NCBI RefSeq assembly: GCF_020097135.1
Contig: NZ_CP083608.1
Coordinates: 1,488,001-1,552,000, forward strand
Source: Macrococcus armenti
Lineage (GTDB): Bacteria; Bacillota; Bacilli; Staphylococcales; Staphylococcaceae
DNA length: 64,000 nucleotides
Reading direction: 5' to 3'
In this document: in pieces, positions 49,519-57,852 of the stretch
Position numbering within the stretch: position 1 is the stretch's first letter
How the letters are laid out: every line of letters begins with the position of its first letter
Made by a program: the position numbers and the translations under genes
Notes under the pieces: generated by a model
Told to the model about the DNA's origin: nothing
Databases searched by the model: none
The model's input: the letters and a program-made list of their open reading frames with translations, nothing else

Positions 49519-49899
49519 TTATTTTTCTTCAATTACCGCAAAATAATTGCCTTCATAATCCGAGAAATTAAATACAGTTCCATGTGGTAATTCCATTACA
49601 TCACCGACTGTAATCCCCTTACCATGCATATGCTCACGTAATTTAATCGCGTTGTCTGTTTTAAACATGAGTGATGGCGTTTCTAGACTAACCATCGGGC
49701 TGTATTTCTTAATAAATTCCTGGTCAAATATTACGATAGAAGTTTCGTTACTTTCCTGTGGTGCAATTTCAAACGAACGGTATCCTTCTGGTAGTCCCTC
49801 TTCCTTAATGACATGAAATTGAAGCGCATCATTAAAAAACTTGATTGATTGTTCCTGGTCTTTAACGTAAAGCATTACTTGATTTAATTGTGTTATCAT
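49519..49899 (-). CDS. VOC/glyoxalase-family protein
   Basis: The 126-aa protein has one vicinal-oxygen-chelate fold made of two beta-alpha-beta-beta-beta modules (QVMLYVKDQEQSIKFFNDAL early and FNFSDYEGNYFAVIEE late). Metal ligands can be proposed (His/Glu near start and Glu at the end), but the substrate is not predictable; relatives include glyoxalases, dioxygenases and antibiotic-binding proteins. Possibly operonic with the nitroreductase downstream or separated by the terminator. Confidence 0.78.
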   Translation of the reverse strand: MITQLNQVMLYVKDQEQSIKFFNDALQFHVIKEEGLPEGYRSFEIAPQESNETSIVIFDQEFIKKYSPMVSLETPSLMFKTDNAIKLREHMHGKGITVGDVMELPHGTVFNFSDYEGNYFAVIEEK

Positions 49900-49947
49900 A
49901 TATTCACCTCTTGTACATCATATAATATCACACAACATTTTACGAAT

Positions 49948-50448
49948 TTAAAGATACAGATTCATTAAAATCGCATCTTTATATACTCCATTCACTTTAG
50001 AAAAATTTTTAAAATAACCAATCTCTTCAAAACCGAACTTCTTATAGAGTTTAATTGCCGGTTCGTTATCACGATATACTTCAAGTGTAATAATTTCGAT
50101 AGCTTCTGACTTCGCAAAATCAATAAGCGCCTGCATCATATTGCTTCCAATACCCTGACCCCAGTGTGACTGGCGTATTGAAATTGCTAGTCGTGCCTGA
50201 TGACTGATTCTCTCACGCATATTACCACCTATATTACCAATCCCGACGACTTCATCATCATCAATCGCAACCAGCATAATATCCTTCTCTCGTGAAGCGA
50301 TGTTTGATAAGATAATGCGTTCTGATTCAACTGAAATATTCAGCCCTTCACTACCGAACAATAAATTATCTGTCTCGCTACCGACAATTTTGCAATAACG
50401 AAGAATACGTTCAGCATCACGCACTTCTGCACTTCTGATTTCTACCAT
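49948..50448 (-). CDS. GNAT-family N-acetyltransferase
   Basis: The 166-aa protein has the acetyl-CoA binding motif A in IRQSHWGQGIGSNMMQALI (about 92-110; Q/R-x-x-G-x-G) and the C-terminal VYRDNEPAIKLYKKFGFEEIG (about 125-145), close to RimI/YhhY-type enzymes. The acceptor is unknown. It is 12 bp after the HAD gene's start region and is transcribed after... on the same strand as the HAD gene, probably in one operon. Confidence 0.84.
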   Translation of the reverse strand: MVEIRSAEVRDAERILRYCKIVGSETDNLLFGSEGLNISVESERIILSNIASREKDIMLVAIDDDEVVGIGNIGGNMRERISHQARLAISIRQSHWGQGIGSNMMQALIDFAKSEAIEIITLEVYRDNEPAIKLYKKFGFEEIGYFKNFSKVNGVYKDAILMNLYL

Positions 50449-50460
50449 AAAGCATCCCCC

Positions 50461-51126
50461 TTATAAAATGTGCTTAATCTCATCCAGATGCGCTATACAA
50501 TACGTTGCATCGACTGTTTTAGAGCCGTAGTAACAACTATCTATCCCAAACTGATTCGCACCGATAATATCAGAAGAATAAGTATCACCGATCATTAAAA
50601 CTTCTGAAACATCTGTAACGCCAAGCTTCTCAATACAATGCTTGAAAAACTGATGATGCGGCTTTTCAAAACCGATTTCTTCAGATATGAAGTGATGAGA
50701 GAAATAATCTAATATACCCGCATCCTTCATACGTTTCATCTGTGTGTAGAACACACCATTTGTCGCAGAACAGATGATGTAACCTTCAGCCATTAAATAA
50801 TCAAGAAAATCACGTGCACCTTCAACTAAATCATGACTATTATTAATATGAGTTCTGAAAATCTGCTCTTTCTCCGCTCCATCAACATCAATATTAAGCG
50901 TTTTGAAAAATGCTTCAAAACGATGCGTCAGCACGTGACGCTTATCAACCTTACCCGCTTCAAGCTCACGCCATAAACCGATATTGATATCATGATAACG
51001 TGCATATAAATCTTCATTAAACGTAATCCCCTCAGACTCGAACACATGTTTAATCGCTGTTTCCTCACCCTGTTTAAAATCTAGAATCGTATTATCTAAA
51101 TCACATAAAATATATTTGTACATCAT
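50461..51126 (-). CDS. YjjG-like HAD-superfamily nucleotidase
   Basis: The 221-aa protein has HAD motif I DLDNTILDF (about 8-16; catalytic Asp pair), motif II SATNGV (about 115), motif III lysine in GFEKPHHQFF (about 150) and motif IV IGDTYSSDIIGANQFG (about 178). The cap domain and length match YjjG (TIGR02254), a nucleoside 5'-monophosphatase that acts on noncanonical pyrimidine nucleotides. Two adjacent ATGs are possible starts. A 36-codon open frame ends 17 bp upstream, suggesting coupled translation. Confidence 0.87.
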   Translation of the reverse strand: MMYKYILCDLDNTILDFKQGEETAIKHVFESEGITFNEDLYARYHDINIGLWRELEAGKVDKRHVLTHRFEAFFKTLNIDVDGAEKEQIFRTHINNSHDLVEGARDFLDYLMAEGYIICSATNGVFYTQMKRMKDAGILDYFSHHFISEEIGFEKPHHQFFKHCIEKLGVTDVSEVLMIGDTYSSDIIGANQFGIDSCYYGSKTVDATYCIAHLDEIKHIL

Positions 51127-51143
51127 AAATTCCTGACTGCAAA

Positions 51144-51254
51144 TTATTTAGAGATTACATTCATAATCTCCTGAAACTTTACACGAAATGACTTCCCTTT
51201 TGAAAAGAGAATATTTAAAATCTCCACCTGCTTCTGATTATTGATAATCTGCAT
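51144..51254 (-). CDS. Small ORF (36 aa) ahead of the HAD nucleotidase gene
   Basis: An ideal ribosome site (AAGGAG, seven bases before ATG) starts a 36-residue peptide, MQIINNQKQVEILNILFSKG then KSFRVKFQEIMNVISK. It is basic and amphipathic, without a signal peptide, and ends 17 bp before the nucleotidase start. It may be a leader peptide or a small protein with its own role; I recognise no family. Confidence 0.5.
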   Translation of the reverse strand: MQIINNQKQVEILNILFSKGKSFRVKFQEIMNVISK

Positions 51255-51366
51255 TGTTTTTCTCCTTATCGAAAGATTTTTTAAAGTATAGGATAACTAA
51301 TGTTCCTATGATAACGTTTAAAGCAGTAAATGTAATTGTAGATATTGTAACATATTCGTCGCGTAT
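51238..51366 (-). pseudogene. Possible small membrane protein with no standard start codon
   Basis: The minus strand has a 42-codon frame reading IRDEYVTISTITFTALNV, then IIGTLVILYFKKSFDKEKN and NADYQ before TAA. A hydrophobic segment followed by a Lys-rich tail is typical of single-span small membrane proteins, and its stop overlaps the start of the 36-aa frame by 17 bases, as in coupled genes. There is no ATG, GTG or TTG before the hydrophobic part. ATA stands at 51366 where a start would fit, and the hairpin array begins 13 bp beyond it. Either the 5' end was lost or this is chance. Confidence 0.35.
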
Positions 51367-51379
51367 ATTACTCTGGGGA

Positions 51380-51537
51380 AAGATGTGGCATGAGTTTTAT
51401 TTTTACGTGCCACTTTGAGGGCTTTTTCTCTGTTGCACATGCCAAGGTGGCACGTGTTTTATTTTTACGTGCCACTTTGAGGGCAGTTGCTGGGTTGTAA
51501 TTATCTATATGGCTCATGTTTATTTTTTATGAGCCAA
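51380..51537 (+). repeat. Palindromic hairpin array 2: three copies, two of them diverged
   Basis: The centre copy (51444-51478) is an intact unit with arms AAGGTGGCACGTG and ACGTGCCACTTT. A copy at 51380-51416 has a mutated left arm (GTGGCATGA) and an intact right arm. A third at 51510-51537 has both arms changed in a complementary way (TGGCTCAT and ATGAGCCA). The GTGG/TGG positions of the three copies are exactly 62 bp apart. The array lies between the terminator of pnuC and the small ORFs. Confidence 0.88.
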
Positions 51538-51557
51538 CTCACCAGAATTCCCTGCAA

Positions 51558-51585
51558 AATAAAAAAACCGGCGACTGCCGGTTTC
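51558..51585 (-). terminator. Terminator of the nadR-pnuC operon
   Basis: The stem AAACCGGC / GCCGGTTT with a four-base loop is followed by T7 on the minus strand. Confidence 0.92.
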
Positions 51586-51588
51586 ATT

Positions 51589-52320
51589 TTAAGATACAAA
51601 ATGAATGTTCTGTAATTTTTTCCAGTTATAATATCCATAAACACTGTTAATTAATGAAGCAAACCACATAACTGCCATAGTTACACTCGTTACATCTACT
51701 TCACCTTTTAACACCATTGCTCTAACCCATAATGAAATAGATACTACATTAACTGCCATCCAGAAGAACCATTGCTCTTTAAATCTTAATGTCATCAATG
51801 TTTGTCCGATAATGTTTAAACTTACATTCAGACTATCTAAATATGGCTGTTTTGCATTTATCATCGTTAACACTGTGGATACTGCTGCATACAATATTGC
51901 TGTAAAAATTGCTGTTGATATCCATCCTTTAGAATCAAGTCCTTTAGTATCGACATCTTTAACTTCTGGATCGTCGGTAATGTGATCTGAGTGTCTATTT
52001 TTAACCCAAGTTGCGAAACCTAAGAACTGAAACACGATAAAGACAACTTGTAATCCAACTTCTCCATATAGTCCATGTTGGTAACTAATCCATCCATACA
52101 AAGAGACGCTGATTAAACCATATACGAATGTTGATAATCTTCCTTTTGCGCTCATAATAAGACATAGTACCAATGTCACACTCGCCACGACATTCAGCCA
52201 ATCTGTGCTGCCATCAACGATTCTGAAGTAAACGAGTATTGCAACTTGAACGAGCATAAAAAGGCCGAAAAATAGTTTTTCATATGTTGTAAATCCTTTA
52301 AAGTCTTTTATTAAAAACAT
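51589..52320 (-). CDS. pnuC: Nicotinamide riboside transporter PnuC
   Basis: The 243-aa membrane protein has about seven helices and the PnuC family pattern (LNVVASVTLVLCLIMSAKGR, WISYQHGLYGEVGLQVVFIV, NIIGQTLMTLRFKEQWFFWM). It allows diffusion of nicotinamide riboside into the cell, where phosphorylation traps it. It follows the nadR gene by 8 bp, so uptake and trapping are co-expressed. Ribosome site AGGAGG. Confidence 0.92.
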   Translation of the reverse strand: MFLIKDFKGFTTYEKLFFGLFMLVQVAILVYFRIVDGSTDWLNVVASVTLVLCLIMSAKGRLSTFVYGLISVSLYGWISYQHGLYGEVGLQVVFIVFQFLGFATWVKNRHSDHITDDPEVKDVDTKGLDSKGWISTAIFTAILYAAVSTVLTMINAKQPYLDSLNVSLNIIGQTLMTLRFKEQWFFWMAVNVVSISLWVRAMVLKGEVDVTSVTMAVMWFASLINSVYGYYNWKKLQNIHFVS

Positions 52321-52328
52321 ATGTCCTC

Positions 52329-53423
52329 CTAGTTATCTTTACCATCTGCAAGTATTTCGTCAACGAGACGATGTGCTTCTTCGTATTTCTCCTGGAAACT
52401 TTCTCCTTTAAGTACAACCATTCTATCTTCAAGTCCTTGATATTTAATTTCGTCAAGGAACATCTGATGCATATCAAGGCGTGCTTTTTCATCTGCCATC
52501 GACATATCGCGGAAGCCATCATCTACATATTTTGTTGTCGGTGGTAATACGATAATCAGCGCCCACGTTTGCAATGAGATGTAATAATCAAACACCGGTG
52601 CAATTTTTTCGTAATCTTCTTTTGGTGCATACAGTTTCGTATAAAGTTTCGTCGTCATTACGTCTGTATCTGCAAAGAATACTTTTCGTGTCCCTGGTGA
52701 ATGAATATGTTTTCGGTTCAGTTCAAACTGACCAATTCCGATTGCATGTAAGTCTTTAATATCCAGTTCATCATCGCGTACTTGTCTCGTCGTCTGATAT
52801 TCTCTTGAATATTCTAATGAATAGGACGTTGAATATCTTCTCGCTAAATCTCGTACGAGTGTTGTTTTCCCTGTACTTGCAGTTCCGATAACTAAAATGT
52901 TTTTAACGAAAAATCTTCTGAATGGACGCGTGACATAATCCCAGTTGAAGATTGGATTTTCGCGGATTGATGTTCCACTGATCCCTGTAATTCTTCTATC
53001 TACTTTCGTAATTTGAACGTCTGTAGTATAAAATGCTTTCGTAAAGTACGTTTCTAGTGGTTCAATGTATTCTTCTTCACCTACATAGAACGTTACCGAT
53101 TCCATAGGTAGTTGTAAACTTTCAACTTGTGATGTGATTTTATCACGCAATAAATCTAACCACGGTGCCCATCCAGCAGGATATCTCGGAACGTTCGTTT
53201 CATCTAATGTGACAACTGTTACATTCTCATCATCTTTCAGTAATTCACGCATTGCTTTTACGCGATTTGTCAAACTCATTCCTGCTTTATCTCCACGATC
53301 ATCATCATAGCCTGATACAATTACGAGCGCATTTTTATTCTCACGTTTCGCTCTGATTATTTGTTCCAGATGCCCGACATGACATGGTGCAAATGTTCCA
53401 AAGTATACCCCTAAGTCTCTCAT
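52329..53423 (-). CDS. nadR: NadR-type NMN adenylyltransferase / ribosylnicotinamide kinase
   Basis: The 364-aa bifunctional enzyme starts with a nucleotidylyltransferase domain (about 1-150; GTFAPCHVGHLEQIIRA with the HxGH motif, and ISGTSIRENP) and ends with a P-loop kinase (about 170-364; IGTASTGKTTLVRDLARR, then YSREYQTTRQ). It phosphorylates nicotinamide riboside and can adenylate NMN to NAD. No N-terminal helix-turn-helix is present, unlike the NadR regulator of enterics, so it should be enzymatic only. Confidence 0.92.
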   Translation of the reverse strand: MRDLGVYFGTFAPCHVGHLEQIIRAKRENKNALVIVSGYDDDRGDKAGMSLTNRVKAMRELLKDDENVTVVTLDETNVPRYPAGWAPWLDLLRDKITSQVESLQLPMESVTFYVGEEEYIEPLETYFTKAFYTTDVQITKVDRRITGISGTSIRENPIFNWDYVTRPFRRFFVKNILVIGTASTGKTTLVRDLARRYSTSYSLEYSREYQTTRQVRDDELDIKDLHAIGIGQFELNRKHIHSPGTRKVFFADTDVMTTKLYTKLYAPKEDYEKIAPVFDYYISLQTWALIIVLPPTTKYVDDGFRDMSMADEKARLDMHQMFLDEIKYQGLEDRMVVLKGESFQEKYEEAHRLVDEILADGKDN

Positions 53424-53573
53424 TCTATTTCTCCTTTTTTATATTTCTTTTATTATAACAATTAAATTAAATCTTGCACTTTTAAATTTACAAAGATATA
53501 CGATAAATTAATACAAGTTTTATAATCCTTTAACAATTACGTATTACAATGTAATTAATTGAGGAGGCGCAAG

Positions 53574-53705
53574 ATGAAATTATTAAAGAAAGTGGTTATC
53601 GCTTTTTTCGTTATCATCTCTTTACCCGTTTTTATAGAAGTTAGTTCAGAACCTATCAATAATGATTTAATTGCTGAACAAAAAAAAGCTCTGTCAAATG
53701 ACTAG
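53574..53705 (+). CDS. Small secreted or membrane peptide (43 aa)
   Basis: A strong ribosome site (GAGGAGG, six bases before ATG) starts a 43-codon frame. The N-terminus MKLLKKVVIAFFVIISLPVF is a positively charged hydrophobic signal sequence; the rest is short and polar (about 20 residues, EVSSEPINNDLIAEQKKALS). The stop codon falls within the thiT terminator, so the two genes converge. Secreted peptide or single-span membrane protein; no family recognised. Confidence 0.55.
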   Translation: MKLLKKVVIAFFVIISLPVFIEVSSEPINNDLIAEQKKALSND

Positions 53706-53709
53706 AGCT
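53680..53709 (-). terminator. Terminator of thiT
   Basis: AGCTCTGTCA pairs with TGACTAGAGCT (one bulge), and T8 follows on the minus strand. It overlaps the end of the 43-aa frame. Confidence 0.8.
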
Positions 53710-54250
53710 TCTCTACTTTAAATAATTTAGGTGCCACTGTAAATAATATTAATAAAATGACGATACATGTAACACCGTTAATAAGTGCAACTTGTCCGTT
53801 ATACACTAATGAATACAACCAAGCTGGCTGCCCTTTCGGCGCATATGCACCGAAATATACCCATCCCGATATAAAGTGAATAAAATAACGGGCAAAGATG
53901 CCGACTGCACTGAATAATATTACTTTCAAATGTGTAACGGGTAAGCTTCTTAATCCGGCTAGTCCAATTAATGTGAACGCAAATGCGTAATCAAGAAAGC
54001 CCTGCAATGGGTGTACAATACTTCCTGCTGCATCCCCTAATGCAATTTGGAGCAATCCCCATAAGAAACCTGCTGCCATACCTGCTTTAACACCACGTCT
54101 TAATGACAATAGCAGTACAGGCACCATTGAAAAACTTAAACTCATCCCGAAAAATACCATCTTCATTTGAGAATCAATAAAATCCAGCACCATCGCAAAT
54201 GCCGCCATCATCGCGATTTCTAATAATACAACCGTTCTTCCTCTGTTCAT
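53702..54250 (-). CDS. thiT: Thiamine ECF transporter S-component ThiT
   Basis: The 182-aa protein has six membrane helices and the ThiT family features AAFAMVLDFIDSQM, the Gly-rich AGMAAGFLWGLLQIALGDA and the thiamine-stacking aromatic segment YFIHFISGWVYFGAYAP. It binds thiamine and works with the shared EcfAA'T module encoded elsewhere. A TPP riboswitch directly upstream confirms the vitamin. The in-frame ATG at 54250 has better ribosome-site spacing than the ATG at 54259. Confidence 0.95.
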   Translation of the reverse strand: MNRGRTVVLLEIAMMAAFAMVLDFIDSQMKMVFFGMSLSFSMVPVLLLSLRRGVKAGMAAGFLWGLLQIALGDAAGSIVHPLQGFLDYAFAFTLIGLAGLRSLPVTHLKVILFSAVGIFARYFIHFISGWVYFGAYAPKGQPAWLYSLVYNGQVALINGVTCIVILLILFTVAPKLFKVEKL

Positions 54251-54274
54251 AACCAACATCCTTTCTATTGCTTA

Positions 54275-54371
54275 TGAACCAGAAGCCACATTCCTGCGCA
54301 AGCATTACCTTACAGGTTCAAGCGTTTAATCTCAGCACAATCGGCACCGCTTGTGGTTCATAGCACCTCTA
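54275..54371 (-). promoter_or_regulatory. TPP riboswitch (THI element)
   Basis: The minus strand shows the consensus parts in order: GAGGTGC, then CTGAGA, then ACCTG, flanked by pairing stems (GAACCACAAGCGG and its distal complement GGTTCATAAG). No separate intrinsic terminator precedes thiT, so control may be at translation initiation. Confidence 0.93.
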
Positions 54372-54480
54372 TTTTACACAAGTTAAATATTTTTTCAATA
54401 CATGCATTAATATTTTGAAAAAAGATATGCGTTAAACAAGTTATTTTACACAAAAATAATAAATAATTAATAAATTTGTT

Positions 54481-54509
54481 TTGACGTTTTAAAGCGTTTT
54501 CATTATCAT
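54481..54509 (+). promoter_or_regulatory. putA promoter with a cre site in the spacer
   Basis: TTGACG (54481-54486) and TATCAT (54504-54509) are exactly 17 bp apart. Between them TTAAAGCGTTTTCA (54489-54502) matches the cre consensus at 13 of 14 positions. CcpA bound here would occlude the promoter, giving glucose repression of proline use. Confidence 0.7.
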
Positions 54510-54546
54510 TGATAATAATGGAAGAAAAAAATGGAGGGTGAAAATT

Positions 54547-55539
54547 ATGGGTTTAACAAGAGATTTTTTTATTAAATTAAGTGAGAACGAAACTTTAAAT
54601 TCAGCAGCAAAGAAATACGGTTTAGCATTAGGAGCACACAAAGTTGTTGCAGGTACAGACGTTGAAACGACGATTAAATCAATTCGTGCATTAAACGCAC
54701 AAAACATCTCTGCTACAGTAGATAACTTAGGAGAATTCGTATTCTCTAAAGAAGAAGCGACTGAAGCGAAGGAAAATATATTAGAAATGATTCAAGCTTT
54801 ATATGATGCTGGTGTTGATGCACATATGTCTATTAAATTAACACAGATTGGTCTAGATGTAGACCCTGAATTCTGTTATGAGAACGTACGTGAAATCTTA
54901 TTAAAAGCGCACGAATGCGGTAATATGCACGTAAATATGGATACAGAAGATTACAATCATACTGTACAGACATTTGAAATGTTAGATCGCTTAAAGGGCG
55001 AATTCAAAAATGTTGGTACAGTAATTCAGGCTTACCTTTTCCGTGCATCTGAAGAAATCGATAAGTATCAGGACGTGCGTTTACGTCTAGTTAAAGGTGC
55101 TTATAAGGAAGATGCTTCTGTTGCTTACCAATCTAAAGAAGATATTGATGCAAACTACATTAAGATTATCGAGCAACGTTTATTAAATGCTAAAGCAATG
55201 ACATCTATTGCTACGCATGATCATAACATTATTAACCACGTTAAGAAGTTTATTGAACAGCACAACTTAAACAAAGATTTAATCGAATTTCAGATGTTAT
55301 ATGGATTCCGTACTGAATTACAAGTTGAAATTGCAAATTCAGGTTATAACTTCTGTACGTATGTGCCATACGGTCAGGATTGGTACGGATACTTCATGCG
55401 TCGTTTAGCAGAGCGTCCGCAAAACTTACAACTTGTTTATAAATCAATCGTAACACCAGAAGTTAAGAAAAATGCCGGCATCGTTGCTGGTGCAGCAGTT
55501 GGTGTGATTGCATTATCAAAACTATTTAAACGTAAATAA
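54547..55539 (+). CDS. putA: Proline dehydrogenase (monofunctional)
   Basis: The FAD-dependent enzyme oxidises proline to pyrroline-5-carboxylate. The ATG at 54547 after GGAGGG gives 330 aa, typical of Gram-positive monofunctional enzymes. The TIM-barrel core shows VDAHMSIKLTQIGLD (about 94-108), QAYLFRASEEI (about 160), RLVKGAYKEDA (about 176) and the C-terminal substrate segment YVPYGQDWYGYFMRRLAERP (about 276-295). The last about 25 residues are hydrophobic (IVAGAAVGVIALSKLF), suggesting membrane association. Position next to ribDEBH matches Staphylococcus. Confidence 0.95.
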   Translation: MGLTRDFFIKLSENETLNSAAKKYGLALGAHKVVAGTDVETTIKSIRALNAQNISATVDNLGEFVFSKEEATEAKENILEMIQALYDAGVDAHMSIKLTQIGLDVDPEFCYENVREILLKAHECGNMHVNMDTEDYNHTVQTFEMLDRLKGEFKNVGTVIQAYLFRASEEIDKYQDVRLRLVKGAYKEDASVAYQSKEDIDANYIKIIEQRLLNAKAMTSIATHDHNIINHVKKFIEQHNLNKDLIEFQMLYGFRTELQVEIANSGYNFCTYVPYGQDWYGYFMRRLAERPQNLQLVYKSIVTPEVKKNAGIVAGAAVGVIALSKLFKRK

Positions 55540-55576
55540 AAATATCCCCCATGTGATTACATGGGGGATATTTTTA
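55536..55576. terminator. Bidirectional terminator between putA and ribH
   Basis: The 15-bp stem AAATATCCCCCATGT / ACATGGGGGATATTT with a four-base loop is flanked by A and T tracts. Confidence 0.94.
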
Positions 55577-56038
55577 TATTTCATCCATCATCTTATTTAA
55601 GTTCGCCATTTCGATTGCACTAATTGCTGCTTCTCCACCTTTATTACCTGCTTTCGTTCCAGCACGTTCAATCGCCTGTTCAATACTTTCTGTCGTAACA
55701 ACACCGAAAATTACCGGCGTTCCATATTCTCCTGCTTTTGCGATTCCTTTTGCCGCTTCGTTACATACATAATCATAATGCGTTGTCGCACCACGAATGA
55801 CACATCCTAATGTAATTACTGCATCGTACTTGTCCTTTTGCGCAAGTTTTGACGCAGCAAATGGTAATTCAAATGCACCCGGCACTAAAAATGTATCGAT
55901 ATCTTCTTTTAATACACCGTGACGTTCTAAAGTATCAATTGCACCTTCCGTCAGACGGTCAGTAATAAAATGGTTGAATCTTGATGTAATAACTGCGATT
56001 TTTAATCCTTCACCTGTTAATTTTGCACTATAGTTCAT
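55574..56038 (-). CDS. ribH: 6,7-dimethyl-8-ribityllumazine synthase
   Basis: RibH condenses the ribityl-pyrimidine with 3,4-dihydroxy-2-butanone 4-phosphate. The 154-aa protein has the family's [13 protein letters not shown] (about 15-27), [11 protein letters not shown] (about 51) and the phosphate/catalytic loop [14 protein letters not shown] (about 83-96; His in THYDY). It forms 60-mer or smaller shells in this family. Its start overlaps the end of ribBA by four bases. Last gene of ribDEBH. Confidence 0.97.
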   Translation of the reverse strand: MNYSAKLTGEGLKIAVITSRFNHFITDRLTEGAIDTLERHGVLKEDIDTFLVPGAFELPFAASKLAQKDKYDAVITLGCVIRGATTHYDYVCNEAAKGIAKAGEYGTPVIFGVVTTESIEQAIERAGTKAGNKGGEAAISAIEMANLNKMMDEI

Positions 56039-57225
56039 ATTAAATTCTCCTTTAGTAAATGTCCTAGTTTTTGTTTTTTTGTTTCTAAATAATTTTTATT
56101 TTCATCAACACTTTGAAATTGATGCGGAATACGTTCAATCACTTCAATACCATAGCGTTTTAAACCTTCGATTTTACGCGGATTATTCGTCAGCAATTCT
56201 ACTTTATGCACGCCGAGATTACGTAGCATTGATGCTGCAACGGCATAGTCACGTAAATCACTGCCAAATCCAAGCGCGTGATTTGCTTCTACTGTATCCA
56301 TGCCCGCTTCTATTTTTTCATATGCTTTCAGTTTATTAATCAGACCGATACCGCGTCCTTCCTGACGCAAATAAAGTAATATACCGCCATGCTGTTCAAT
56401 ATGCTGCATCGCTTCTTCCAGCTGCTTACCACAATCACAACGTTTACTATGGAAGACATCACCTGTCAAACATTCTGAATGCATGCGAATATGCGGGATA
56501 CCTTTATATGGTTTAACGTATGCAACATGTTCTTTATCAGAATAGATTTCTTTAAATCCATACATCTGGAATGTCCCGAAATCAGTTGGCATATGCACTT
56601 TCGCTTCACGTGTTACAAGTGGTTGTGTTGATTTAATATAATCAATAATCGCATCGATTGTAATCATCTTCAGCTCATGCTTTTCTTTATAAACGACTAA
56701 ATCATCACGTCTTGCCATCGTACCATCATCTTTAATAATTTCGCATATAACACCCGTCTCACTTGCACCTGTCAATTTCGCTAAATCAACACAAGCTTCT
56801 GTGTGGCCTTTACGATGAAGTACGCCACCTTCCTTTGCAATTAACGGGAAAATATGCCCTGGCTGATTGAAGTCGGATAACGATACATTATCATCTGCGA
56901 GTGCTTTCACTGTCATATAGCGTTCCTTCACACTAATGCCTGTCGTCGTATCGCGGTGATCAATACTAATCGTAAACGCTGTTTTGTTCGGATCCTGATT
57001 GTTTATCGTCATCGGTAATAATCCAAGCTTTCCGTTTAATGCGTGAGAAATCGGTGCACATACAAGACCTCTTGCATGCTTGATCATAAAATTAATTGTT
57101 TCTTCAGTCATATAGTCTGTTATTGCAATAAGGTCGCCTTCATTTTCACGATCTTCGTCATCGACTACTATAATGGGTCTCCCCGCCTTTAAATCTTGCA
57201 GCGCTTCTGTAATTGAATCAAACAT
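56035..57225 (-). CDS. ribBA: RibBA: 3,4-DHBP synthase / GTP cyclohydrolase II
   Basis: The 396-aa protein has a DHBP synthase domain (about 1-200; [13 protein letters not shown], with the acidic metal loop, and GHTEACVDL) and a GTP cyclohydrolase II domain (about 205-396; zinc cysteines in [27 protein letters not shown]). It supplies both branches of riboflavin synthesis. Both catalytic sites are intact. Coupled by overlap to ribE (TAATG) and ribH. Confidence 0.97.
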   Translation of the reverse strand: MFDSITEALQDLKAGRPIIVVDDEDRENEGDLIAITDYMTEETINFMIKHARGLVCAPISHALNGKLGLLPMTINNQDPNKTAFTISIDHRDTTTGISVKERYMTVKALADDNVSLSDFNQPGHIFPLIAKEGGVLHRKGHTEACVDLAKLTGASETGVICEIIKDDGTMARRDDLVVYKEKHELKMITIDAIIDYIKSTQPLVTREAKVHMPTDFGTFQMYGFKEIYSDKEHVAYVKPYKGIPHIRMHSECLTGDVFHSKRCDCGKQLEEAMQHIEQHGGILLYLRQEGRGIGLINKLKAYEKIEAGMDTVEANHALGFGSDLRDYAVAASMLRNLGVHKVELLTNNPRKIEGLKRYGIEVIERIPHQFQSVDENKNYLETKKQKLGHLLKENLI

Positions 57226-57848
57226 TACATCATCATCTCCAGTTTAGATAAAGTGAGTGTGTCACTCGACTTCATTTGATTAATTATATATTTGCCGAGC
57301 ATATCAAATTCAATATGAACTTTGTCGCCAGTGTTAAGCGTGTTAAGCATCGTACTACGAACCGTTTCAGGAATAATGTTCAATGTGATCGTATCGCTCA
57401 GTTCAAAAATCGTGAGAGAAATTCCATTCACAGCAATTGAGCCTTTCGAAATGACATTTTGTCTATATTGTGGTGGACAATCAAGCTCAATAATATATGT
57501 GTTGCGTTTTTGCTGAATGCGTTTTACAACGACACTCGTATCGATATGACCACTGACAAAATGACCACCAAGACGCGTTGTCGGCAGCAATGCACGTTCT
57601 AAATTAACTTTCGTCCCAACTTTCATCGTACTGAATAAAGTAATTGAACGAGTACCACGTACGATATCTCCAGTAAATGATGTACTATTAAATGACGTTA
57701 CCGTTAAACATACACCGTTTACGCTAATTGAATCACCAATATTTATATCGGATAATATTTTTTGACAGAGAATCGTCATTTCTGTCGTTTCACTTTTCTG
57801 TTTCATTTGAGAAATTGTACCGACTTCTTCTACGATACCTGTAAACAA
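57225..57848 (-). CDS. ribE: Riboflavin synthase, alpha subunit
   Basis: The 207-aa enzyme dismutates two 6,7-dimethyl-8-ribityllumazines into riboflavin. Two similar lumazine-binding barrels are present (about 1-90, MFTGIVEEVG and SVNGVCLTV; about 95-190, GHIDTSVVV and AVNGISLTIFEL). The start codon is TTG, a departure from the ATG of its neighbours. Part of the FMN-controlled operon. Confidence 0.96.
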   Translation of the reverse strand: MFTGIVEEVGTISQMKQKSETTEMTILCQKILSDINIGDSISVNGVCLTVTSFNSTSFTGDIVRGTRSITLFSTMKVGTKVNLERALLPTTRLGGHFVSGHIDTSVVVKRIQQKRNTYIIELDCPPQYRQNVISKGSIAVNGISLTIFELSDTITLNIIPETVRSTMLNTLNTGDKVHIEFDMLGKYIINQMKSSDTLTLSKLEMMM

Positions 57849-57852
57849 GAGA

